Shown in pieces: positions 1-5,781 of a stretch of DNA of 12,637 nucleotides. The translations under genes and the position numbers were made by a program. Position 1 is the stretch's first letter. Every line of letters starts with the position of its first letter. This stretch comes from Clostridiales bacterium (GTDB taxonomy: Bacteria > Bacillota > Clostridia > Lachnospirales > Lachnospiraceae). Below the pieces are notes generated by a model. It saw only the letters and a list, made by a program, of their open reading frames with translations, was not told where the DNA came from and searched no databases. The stretch is from contig JAAZDA010000315.1 of assembly GCA_012512995.1 (NCBI GenBank), positions 1 to 12,637 of the forward strand, in the 5' to 3' direction.

Positions 1-1
1 C

Positions 2-640
2 ATTAATGAGGTGGGGTTTCTGCCTTTGTTCTCAGGGAATATTCCAGACTTTTCTGTTGAGGAGCGCACACAGCCGGACTACTGGTGGAGCGGAGAAGAA
101 ATGTATGATCCCTGGGAGTGGCGCAAAATAATCGCCGGCAGGGGCAATATCGCCTACGGGAAATTCTTCGAGAAGAAGGCGGGCTTTGTTTCAAAAGAGT
201 GGCTGCCGCGGTTCGTGAACTACCGAAGGGATGGCTACGACTTTGATGCAAGATGGGACGAAGAACTCGCCAGCAACAGGCAGAAGAAGATCATGGATCT
301 TTTTGATGATGAGACCGAGCTTTATTCTAATGAGGCCAAACAAAGAGCAGGTTTTGGTAAAAACGGGGAGAAGAATTTCGACGGCATACTAACGGAACTT
401 GAAATGCAAATGTATCTGACAGACTGCGATTTCCGTCAGAGGCAAAACAAACGCGGAGAAAATTATGGCTGGGCAATAACCATACTTTCAACCCCTGAGC
501 ATATTTTTGGAAAAAAGTTAGTGACATCAGCTTACGGTGAATCACCGGAAGAATCATTTGAACACATCGCCGCTAAGATGCGCGAAAGATACCCGGATCT
601 GCCGGATGCAGGAATACGAAAAGCGCTGGCGGGCTCGTGA
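2..640 (+). CDS. AlkZ-related protein, 5' end outside window
   Basis: The reading frame is already open at the left edge (first residues INEVGFLPLF), so the true start lies upstream and about 212 residues are visible. The sequence resembles a clostridial family of roughly 230-250 residues annotated as AlkZ-related, a distant relative of YcaQ/AlkZ winged-helix DNA glycosylases. Supporting features are FSVEERT and the Trp/Asp-rich stretch DPWEWR near the visible start, then YGKFFEKKAGFVSKEWLP, an Asp/Tyr-rich YRRDGYDFD, KAGFGKNGEKNFDG and YGWAI in the second half. The ending ERYPDLPDAGIRKAL looks like a natural helical C-terminus, so the TGA at 638-640 is probably genuine. It converges on the yczE-type gene with a gap of about 75 bases. 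Family membership is recalled, and no catalytic activity can be shown from this sequence. Confidence 0.72.
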   Translation: MNEVGFLPLFSGNIPDFSVEERTQPDYWWSGEEMYDPWEWRKIIAGRGNIAYGKFFEKKAGFVSKEWLPRFVNYRRDGYDFDARWDEELASNRQKKIMDLFDDETELYSNEAKQRAGFGKNGEKNFDGILTELEMQMYLTDCDFRQRQNKRGENYGWAITILSTPEHIFGKKLVTSAYGESPEESFEHIAAKMRERYPDLPDAGIRKALAGS

Positions 641-716
641 CATTGAATGGACGGCGCTCCGCATGATGAATGACGTCTGGACTGAGGAAAGCCAGGACCA
701 GTGGCTTGAGAACATG

Positions 717-1346
717 TCAGATGACAGGCTTACCATTCTTCCCATATCGCATAGGCTCGGCCACTGTTTTGTTGAAAAAAGAAATGAGCGGGCCCATAAA
801 GAAGGCCGTGACAATCGTGCCGATGCCGACTGTTGCGCCGAGCGACCAGCCAATCAGGACGCAGATGAGATCAGTAGTTATGCGGATATATTTGAACTTC
901 CATTTGGGTTTTCGCTCTGAAATAGTTATCGCAATGGCATCGTAAGTCGAAACGCCCATGTCTGCTGTGAAGTACAGGGCGGAGGCAAAACACATGATCA
1001 CGATAGCTACAATAAGCAGAACAAAGCGTGTTGCAAAACCTGGATCCGGTATGAGCCTGTTCATTACCCATTCTGAGAACTCGGTCACATAGCCGATGAG
1101 GAACAGGTTTATCAGTGTGCCAAGACCTATCTTGTGCTTATTCACGAAGAAAATTACAACGAGCATCACTGCGCTCAGGATGACATAATATGTACCGAAA
1201 TCAAGAGGGGTCAGCATCCATGTTCCATGTGCAAATACCATGAATGGATCAAGACCCATCTGCGAAAAACTGAAGATGCCAACAGATATTCCAACAATTA
1301 TGACGCCTGATATTGTCATCAGGACACGCCTGCACATTTCATTCAT
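717..1346 (-). CDS. YczE/YyaS/YitT-family integral membrane protein
   Basis: This 209-residue protein is strongly hydrophobic, with about five to six transmembrane segments. They include the N-terminal ISGVIIVGISVGIFSF, then YYVILSAVMLVVIFFV, FVLLIVAIVIMCFASALYF and LICVLIGWSLGATVGIGTIV. The pattern of a first helix followed by MGLDPF, a central MGVSTYDAI loop, and GIGTIVTAFFMGPLISFF near the end is typical of the YczE branch of the YczE/YyaS/YitT superfamily. Transport or other function of this family is not established. The ATG at 1344-1346 is preceded by GAGGTAA (1355-1361, minus strand) at good spacing. It is the last gene of the leftward marR-degV-yczE run, starting about 105 bases after the degV stop. 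I could not find a convincing separate promoter in that gap. Confidence 0.85.
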   Translation of the reverse strand: MNEMCRRVLMTISGVIIVGISVGIFSFSQMGLDPFMVFAHGTWMLTPLDFGTYYVILSAVMLVVIFFVNKHKIGLGTLINLFLIGYVTEFSEWVMNRLIPDPGFATRFVLLIVAIVIMCFASALYFTADMGVSTYDAIAITISERKPKWKFKYIRITTDLICVLIGWSLGATVGIGTIVTAFFMGPLISFFNKTVAEPMRYGKNGKPVI

Positions 1347-1451
1347 TGATCAAGTTACCTCACAAATAATGGTGTCTGGGTCTGAATTTGTTTTGACTTA
1401 AGCAATTCACAATCAATCATTCTGAGGGAGATCCGGGAATAAATCAAGAGT

Positions 1452-2306
1452 TTATTGTAGCGGAAAGAAAGCGAGTGCAAAAGCTCCGGGGCCGGCATAT
1501 ACGCCGATCGTCGGGCCTACGCGCCTCACCGGGAGATCCTCGGGAGCTACTTTATAAAGGGCACGGCTGTCGGCAATGTATTTTCTTACCATGACATCGG
1601 AGAGCCCGGCCCATGAAATACAGTATGGCATTGTGAAATCAATTCCACCGTGTTTTCCGACAAATTGCATCAACATATTGTTCCCGTTCTTGGAACCGCG
1701 AGCTTTTCCGATGACAGAGACTTCTCCGTCGCGCACCGAGAGTACCGGTTTGATAGAGAGAATACTACCGGCAATGGCCGCCGCGGCACTTATCCTTCCG
1801 CCGAGTTTCAGATATTCAAGCGTGTCAAACAGCGCAATGACCTGCACCTTATTCTTAAGCTTTTCAATCTCACCTGTAATCATTTCCGCGTCAAAACATT
1901 TGTCGCGCAGCTGCACAGCCCTCTCGACAAGTATCATTTCCGCGACACAGACCGTCATCGTGTCAACAATGTGGATTCTGTTACACTTGATTTCATCAGC
2001 TGCGATGCAGGCACTCTGCCAACACCCGGAAAGCTTTGACGAAATGGAAATGCAGACCACTTCGTCGCCCGCGTTAATGGCTTCGCGGAAAGCCTGTTCA
2101 TAGGCAAATGGAGTTACCTGACTCGTTTTCGGGATAGTATCGGTCTCAATGAGCCTATTATAAAACATATCATTGTCTATAGTCACGCCATCTGAAAACT
2201 CTTCATCACCAAACCTGATAGTGAGCGGCAGGACGGAAATATTCCACTTCGCTGCCTGTTCCTGTGTTATGTCACTTGCTGAATCAGTTATTATTCTTAC
2301 TCCCAT
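1452..2306 (-). CDS. DegV family fatty-acid-binding protein
   Basis: This is a 284-residue DegV-family protein. Characterised members bind a fatty acid in a cleft between two domains, and those of the FakB subgroup hand it to the kinase FakA for phosphorylation. Visible family motifs are ITDSASDI (residues 6-13), LPLTI, the TSQVTP loop (61-66), ISSKLSG (88-94), a GGRIS segment, and the C-terminal GPTIGVYAGPGAFALAFF. Length is normal for the family (about 280). I chose the ATG at 2304-2306 because AAAGGA lies just upstream; a GTG five codons earlier would overlap that ribosome binding site. It sits 36 bases after the marR-type stop in the same direction, so co-transcription with the regulator is likely. 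No fakA-like gene is in view. The cytosolic lipid-binding role is inferred from the family. Confidence 0.93.
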   Translation of the reverse strand: MGVRIITDSASDITQEQAAKWNISVLPLTIRFGDEEFSDGVTIDNDMFYNRLIETDTIPKTSQVTPFAYEQAFREAINAGDEVVCISISSKLSGCWQSACIAADEIKCNRIHIVDTMTVCVAEMILVERAVQLRDKCFDAEMITGEIEKLKNKVQVIALFDTLEYLKLGGRISAAAAIAGSILSIKPVLSVRDGEVSVIGKARGSKNGNNMLMQFVGKHGGIDFTMPYCISWAGLSDVMVRKYIADSRALYKVAPEDLPVRRVGPTIGVYAGPGAFALAFFPLQ

Positions 2307-2342
2307 GTTTTCCTTTCGCACTGTGGTATTCCTGCAATTAAA

Positions 2343-2792
2343 CTACAGGCTTTCCGAGTATGCTTTCAGATTCTGTGAAATCTGAGATAGTACATAATAA
2401 AACTTTTGTCTCTGCTCGTCAGAAAACTCAGCAACTGTGCCAGCTCCGACCGCACTGTCGATCTTGTTCTCCAGCATTTTCGCGGCCTTTTTTCCATCAG
2501 GTGTCAACTTGATTGCCGCGCGATACCGCCTTCCAGATTGCGACTCATCAATGCTTATCAGATCCTTCTCTGCAAGCTCGGCGATAGATCGTGATACAGC
2601 AGCTTTGTCAAGACACAGGATCGCAGCGATATCAGCTCCGGTCATGCCCTCGCTGTGCTTGTCAAGTTCATGCAGCAGCATGACATGCGAACCTTTGAGG
2701 CCGATTTTTTCAGCCTCTTTGATCTTGATCTCATTGATCGTCGAATTGATTTCTGTGATCCTGGTGCAAAACTCTTTAAATTGCCAGCCCAT
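2343..2792 (-). CDS. MarR family transcriptional regulator
   Basis: The call is a 149-residue protein of normal MarR length. The winged helix-turn-helix covers about residues 34-96: LKGSHVMLLHEL, then GMTGADIAAILCLDKAAVSRSIAELAEKDLI, with AAVSRSIAEL as the recognition helix, and the wing SGRRYRAAIKLT. Dimerisation helices lie at both ends. The frame stays open back to 2921, but the ATG at 2790-2792 is preferred: it has GGAG five bases upstream, and the 43 extra residues are not MarR-like and would overlap the promoter region. Cysteines at 9 and 60 could act as a thiol sensor, which is only a suggestion. It leads a leftward run with degV and yczE. An 18-bp palindrome upstream is the likely autoregulatory operator, and the divergent target gene is a degraded oxidoreductase. 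The stop is TAG. Confidence 0.9.
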   Translation of the reverse strand: MGWQFKEFCTRITEINSTINEIKIKEAEKIGLKGSHVMLLHELDKHSEGMTGADIAAILCLDKAAVSRSIAELAEKDLISIDESQSGRRYRAAIKLTPDGKKAAKMLENKIDSAVGAGTVAEFSDEQRQKFYYVLSQISQNLKAYSESL

Positions 2793-2851
2793 GTCCGCTC
2801 CAATCCTGCTCTGCAGACCATTTTTGATAACTTGGCCTGAATTACTGCAAG

Positions 2852-2879
2852 TCAAATGTGTTTTGTGTGTAACATTTGA
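2852..2879. repeat. Inverted repeat near the marR transcription start, possible second operator
   Basis: Perfect 8-base arms TCAAATGT (2852-2859) and ACATTTGA (2872-2879) are separated by 12 bases. The left arm with its preceding G (GTCAAATGT) resembles the half-site GTCAACATGT of the neighbouring 18-bp palindrome. It overlaps the predicted start of the leftward marR transcript. It could be a second, wider-spaced regulator site or a weak hairpin in the leader RNA. The function is inferred. Confidence 0.35.
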
Positions 2880-2880
2880 A

Positions 2881-2909
2881 AGAGTACCAGTAATATGTTG
2901 ACATGTCAA
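2881..2909 (-). promoter_or_regulatory. Predicted leftward promoter of the marR-degV-yczE run
   Basis: On the minus strand, a perfect -35 TTGACA (plus 2904-2909) is followed after 17 bases by TACTCT (plus 2881-2886), a weak -10 box matching three of six positions. The -35 lies inside the 18-bp palindrome, so bound regulator would block it. Transcription would start near 2874, giving a leader of about 80 bases before the ATG at 2792. Confidence 0.5.
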
Positions 2910-2912
2910 CAT
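2895..2912. promoter_or_regulatory. Perfect 18-bp palindrome, likely MarR-type operator
   Basis: The sequence ATGTTGACATGTCAACAT equals its own reverse complement over all 18 bases, typical in size and symmetry of MarR-family operators. It lies upstream of the marR-type gene and contains TTGACA on each strand, so one site could control both divergent promoters. Binding by the adjacent regulator is inferred. Confidence 0.7.
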
Positions 2913-2926
2913 GTAAGACATATCCT
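2898..2926 (+). promoter_or_regulatory. Predicted rightward promoter from the palindrome
   Basis: TTGACA (2898-2903) is followed after exactly 17 bases by TATCCT (2921-2926), which matches four of six -10 positions. The -35 box is the other half of the 18-bp palindrome. The promoter points into the degraded oxidoreductase. Its predicted start near 2933 lies downstream of the only nearby ATG (2903), so that ATG could not be translated from this transcript. Confidence 0.5.
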
Positions 2927-2959
2927 ACAAGTACAGAGAATCAGAATAGTGACAGCGGA

Positions 2960-3205
2960 ATAGAATGTCTGAGGCGGAAATCCCTCAGAAAGTATAACAG
3001 AGTAGTGGGAGAGCACAGTTTTGGCGATGCTATGTTCGACGCGGCAAAACAATTCAGGGACGCAAAGAGAATCGTGATTGCAACGCCATTCTGGAATATC
3101 GCTGATGTTCAGTATTACAAGACAGAAGGACTGGATATCCAGGGCGTTGATGTCAGCGAAACTCTTCAACAGACAATGAATGGATCAATGAATGAGATAA
3201 CATAA
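2960..3205 (+). pseudogene. Remnant of a flavodoxin-fold NAD(P)H-dependent oxidoreductase
   Basis: The frame from 2903 to 3205 has two pieces that match different parts of NAD(P)H:FMN/quinone-type oxidoreductases of about 200 residues. The first, ECLRRKS to DAMFDAAKQFRDAKRIVIATPFWN (about 2963-3097), corresponds to the region around the second core strand, usually MFDYARQF..IVIAAPYWD. It is joined directly to YYKTEGLDIQGVDVSETL (about 3110-3172), which corresponds to the extreme C-terminus. The middle of the protein (roughly 80 residues) and the N-terminal FMN-binding part are missing. No ribosome binding site or usable start precedes the first piece. The marR gene diverges from it, a common arrangement for redox regulators and their oxidoreductase target. 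This is a deletion-damaged relic; alignment of both halves is from memory of the family. Confidence 0.7.
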
Positions 3206-3220
3206 GGCTGTAATGCGGCG

Positions 3221-3236
3221 CATCTTACTCAAGATG
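3221..3236. promoter_or_regulatory. Inverted repeat next to the toxin-antitoxin promoter, likely antitoxin operator
   Basis: Perfect 6-base arms CATCTT (3221-3226) and AAGATG (3231-3236) are separated by ACTC, and pairing extends imperfectly by two more bases on each side. It ends directly before the TG of the extended -10 element, where a bound ribbon-helix-helix protein would exclude RNA polymerase. Autoregulation by the antitoxin is inferred from RHH and AbiE-type systems. Confidence 0.5.
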
Positions 3237-3245
3237 TGGTATAAT
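3237..3245 (+). promoter_or_regulatory. Extended -10 promoter of the toxin-antitoxin operon
   Basis: TGGTATAAT (3237-3245) is a consensus TATAAT with the extended TGn element. No good -35 box lies at the usual distance, as expected for extended -10 promoters. Transcription would start near 3252, just before the AGGGGGG ribosome binding site at 3254-3260, giving a leader of under 20 bases. Confidence 0.65.
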
Positions 3246-3269
3246 TTCAATATAGGGGGGACAACACTT

Positions 3270-3788
3270 ATGGAACCTGAAAGTTTTGATGCGGTCGCAT
3301 ACAAAAATGCATATACAAATGAGCATTACGACCGATTCTCGCTTATTCTGCCCAAGGGAACAAAAAGAGAATTACAGGCCATAGCAGCCAGACAAAACCA
3401 GAGCATGAATGCAGTTATTACAACAGCTCTTACTGATATGATCAATAGAGAACAACAGAAAAGAATGAGGCGTCTGCTCCACTACAAAGAGAATCTAAAG
3501 ATTCCGCAGGAGTTCAAGATTCTATTTTGGGACACATCATTTGATAAATTAGATGTTCATAAGAACGCGCGGTATATCATCCCGAGACTGTATATGCTAG
3601 GTGACGCCAAAGAAATGTACTGGTTACATAAAACATATTCAGACAAAGAAATCATGGATGTGGCCAGGAAAAGTCGCGGTTTTGATGACGTAAGCGCTAA
3701 TTACCTGTCTCAAAAGTACAGTATAGACAGGAAAGATATGGCCTATTACGTTAATAAAGAAAAAACGGGAAGTTCTTTCAGGCGGTAA
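3270..3788 (+). CDS. Antitoxin: ribbon-helix-helix domain fused to DUF6922-like domain
   Basis: This is a 172-residue protein with two parts. Residues 20-60 have a ribbon-helix-helix pattern: the strand DRFSLILPKG followed by helices TKRELQAIAARQNQ and SMNAVITTALTDMINRE, as in clostridial RHH antitoxins beginning AYKN..YDR. Residues 78-150 (IPQEFKILFWDTSFDKLD, IIPRLYMLGDAKEMYWL, EIMDVARKSRGFDDVSANY) resemble DUF6922, a small domain usually encoded directly upstream of AbiEii-type toxins. The ATG at 3270 has AGGGGGG (3254-3260) nine bases upstream; a 19-codon extension to 3213 would start before the promoter. The stop is embedded in the ribosome binding site of the toxin gene, implying translational coupling. 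It likely neutralises the toxin and represses the operon through the RHH domain. The role is inferred from fold and position. Confidence 0.78.
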   Translation: MEPESFDAVAYKNAYTNEHYDRFSLILPKGTKRELQAIAARQNQSMNAVITTALTDMINREQQKRMRRLLHYKENLKIPQEFKILFWDTSFDKLDVHKNARYIIPRLYMLGDAKEMYWLHKTYSDKEIMDVARKSRGFDDVSANYLSQKYSIDRKDMAYYVNKEKTGSSFRR

Positions 3789-3799
3789 GGGGTGTCGAT

Positions 3800-4450
3800 A
3801 TGCATTTGGAAGTGTTGGATCCGGATCGGATCAGCTTATTGAAGAAGATCACGGATGCTATGGATTTTCAGTATTATATGGCTGGTGGAACCGGTCTGGC
3901 ATTACAGATAGGAACCAGACAGTCCGTGGACTTTGATTTCTTTGTGCCGGAACATTTTAGCAGTCAAATGGTAATTGATAAAATGCATGATATTTCTACA
4001 CATGTTGGCATCTTGCAAAATACCGATGATACCTGTGATTTATCAGTTAATGATATACAGGTCAGTTTTTTCTATTATCCAAAACAAATGATCAGCCCAT
4101 TTGTTAATGGGGAAGAATTCCCCAAACTGAACATTGCCTCAGTTCTGGATATCGGAGCCATGAAATTGGCAGCAATAGGTGGCAGAGGGGCAAAGAAAGA
4201 TTTCTTTGATCTCTATTGTATGATGAAATATGAAAGTGTTTTGCCTCAGGATCTTATAGATACGGCACGAAAAAAGTTTCCGGATACAGGCTTGAACCAC
4301 ATAATAATGAGCCTGACATATTTTGATGATGCCGAAAACGAAGTTTTGCCTCACACTTTTATTGATGCTTCATGGACTACAATCAAGAAGTTCTTTATTA
4401 ATGTGCAACCATTATTTGAACAGGCGAATCTTAATTCTGTAATTATTTGA
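3800..4450 (+). CDS. AbiEii/AbiGii-type nucleotidyltransferase toxin
   Basis: This is a 216-residue member of the AbiEii/AbiGii (former DUF1814) nucleotidyltransferase toxin family. Relatives in type IV toxin-antitoxin systems use nucleotides, and some such as MenT modify tRNA to stop growth; AbiE systems abort phage infection. The core motif is present at residues 28-48: AGGTGLALQIG, then TRQSVDFDFF, containing the GG and the DFD metal-binding acidic pair. A second conserved block at 117-141 (LDIGAMKLAAIGGRGAKKDFFDLYCMM) supplies the Lys and Asp typical of the family. In the first motif the usual His before Arg is Thr39. Translation starts at ATG 3800 with GGGGTG five bases upstream, directly after the antitoxin stop. 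The family assignment is firm. The substrate and phage-defence role are unknown. Confidence 0.9.
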   Translation: MHLEVLDPDRISLLKKITDAMDFQYYMAGGTGLALQIGTRQSVDFDFFVPEHFSSQMVIDKMHDISTHVGILQNTDDTCDLSVNDIQVSFFYYPKQMISPFVNGEEFPKLNIASVLDIGAMKLAAIGGRGAKKDFFDLYCMMKYESVLPQDLIDTARKKFPDTGLNHIIMSLTYFDDAENEVLPHTFIDASWTTIKKFFINVQPLFEQANLNSVII

Positions 4451-4503
4451 TTGTCTCTCCGTAGCATTGCAATAGATTATTTGAAGTATCAGGCCAACTA
4501 AGA

Positions 4504-4533
4504 TTGTTACTGCTCACAGGTGACGTATATTAT
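4504..4533 (+). promoter_or_regulatory. Predicted promoter for hflK-hflC
   Basis: TTGTTA (4504-4509) and TATTAT (4528-4533) are separated by 18 bases in the gap between the toxin gene and hflK. A second reading with TATATT at 4526-4531 gives a 16-base spacer. The start would be near 4540, leaving a leader of about 90 bases before the chosen TTG start. The rest of the 182-base gap shows no clear terminator for the toxin operon. Confidence 0.45.
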
Positions 4534-4632
4534 ATGTGAGAGATGTGTATGTCCGGCTCAGGGGACTATGATATGATTGTTACACCGATGCACTATTGTG
4601 CTTCGAAGAACACACAAAAAAGGAGAGATGGT

Positions 4633-5781
4633 TTGGGTATATTCAATAACAAACAACAATGGAACGGTCAGAGTAATTACCAGAACAACACATGGACCAA
4701 TGCGGGAAACAATACCGGAAGTGGCAGTGGTAACGGGAACAGCAATGGGAATGGTTTTAACGGGGAATCAGGAAAGAAAGTCCTGAAATTTCTGCCCTAT
4801 ATTATTGTGGTGGGGCTGATAGTAATTCTGGCTGGCAATTGTTTTTACAAAGTGAGCGAGCAACAACAGGCTGTAGTGACCATGTTCGGGAAAGTGATTT
4901 CAGTCAAAGGCGCAGGACTTTACGGAAGGATTCCTTTCATTCAAAATGTGACTTTTGTCGATACGACGACACATGGGATGCCAATAGGATACCGCACTGA
5001 AGAAGGCGGAACAGTTGAGGATGAGAGCTCTGAAACGGTAGAGCAGGAATCGATAATGATCACATCAGATTTTAACTTTGTGGATATTGATTTCTACCTG
5101 GAGTACAGAGTGAGCGACCCTTAGAAATACCTGTATAATGCTTCGAATCCTGTGGATATTCTCAGGAATACAGCTCAGTCATGTATCCGTTCGACTGTAG
5201 TCAATTATACGGTAGATGATGTCATAACGACTGGCAAGAATCAGATACAGGCGGAAGTCAGAGAAAAGCTTGTAGACGAGATGGAGAAGAATGATATTGG
5301 TCTTCAGATAGTTAACCTTACAGTTCAAGATGCAGAGCCGCCGACCAGCGAAGTAATGCAGGCATTTAAGGAGGTAGAGACGGCCAAGCAGGGCAAAGAG
5401 ACTTCAATAAATAACGCGAAGAAGTACCAGAATGAAAAACTTCCACAGGCTGAGGCAGAGGCTGACAAGATAACGCAGACAGCCCAGGCTTCCAAAGAGT
5501 CCCGCATCAATGAGGCCGAAGGACAGGCAGAAAGATTTGTGCAACTGTACGCGGAGTATTCCAAGAATCCGCTGATCACCAAACAGCGTATGTTCTATGA
5601 AACTATGGAAGAAGTCCTGCCTGGCGTAAAACTTATCATAGACGATGGAAATACACAGACCATGCTTCCGATCGAAAGTTTTGTGAACTCCGGTGAGAAC
5701 GTGCTGGAATCAGCGGGAAGTGCGGAAAGCCAGGCGGACAGTACGACGAACGCCACAGATAAAGAGGAGGCCGCTGAATGA
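4633..5781 (+). pseudogene. hflK: hflK-like SPFH/band 7 protein with in-frame amber codon
   Basis: One continuous frame encodes about 382 residues but is broken by TAG at 5122-5124, after residue 163. Before it come a Gly/Asn/Ser-rich N-terminus, one transmembrane anchor (FLPYIIVVGLIVILAG, about 4792-4839) and the first SPFH half, from QQQAVVTMFGKVISV to FYLEYRVSDP. After it, with no frame change, follow KYLYNASNPVDILRN, the DVITTGKNQIQ segment, a coiled coil rich in Glu/Ala/Lys and the C-terminal LITKQRMFYETMEEVL typical of HflK. HflK with HflC forms a membrane complex that modulates the FtsH protease. The start is probably TTG 4633: AGGAGA at 4621-4626 is well spaced for it and no ATG in this frame has such a site. 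No ribosome binding site follows the TAG, so restart is unlikely. It may be a null mutation, a readthrough site or a sequencing error. Confidence 0.82.
5765..5770 (+). promoter_or_regulatory. Strong ribosome binding site for hflC inside the end of hflK
   Basis: AGGAGG lies seven bases before the hflC ATG at 5778 and within the last hflK codons. The two genes overlap by ATGA (5778-5781). This strong site could let HflC be made independently even though hflK translation should stop early at the amber codon. Confidence 0.75.

Noticed and set aside
1347..1451. Separate promoter or terminator between degV and yczE
   Set aside because: No paired -35/-10 boxes at good spacing and no stem-loop followed by T residues were seen.
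2793..2921. 43-residue N-terminal extension of the MarR-type protein
   Set aside because: It is not MarR-like, crosses the palindrome and predicted promoter, and the ATG at 2792 has a good GGAG site.
5122..5124. TAG as a reassigned or pyrrolysine codon
   Set aside because: TAG ends the marR-type and eutP genes at natural C-termini, and no pyrrolysine-type machinery is in view; a point mutation is simpler.
5152..5781. Separate gene starting at GTG 5152 after the hflK amber codon
   Set aside because: No ribosome binding site precedes it, and the sequence is simply the second half of HflK in the same frame.
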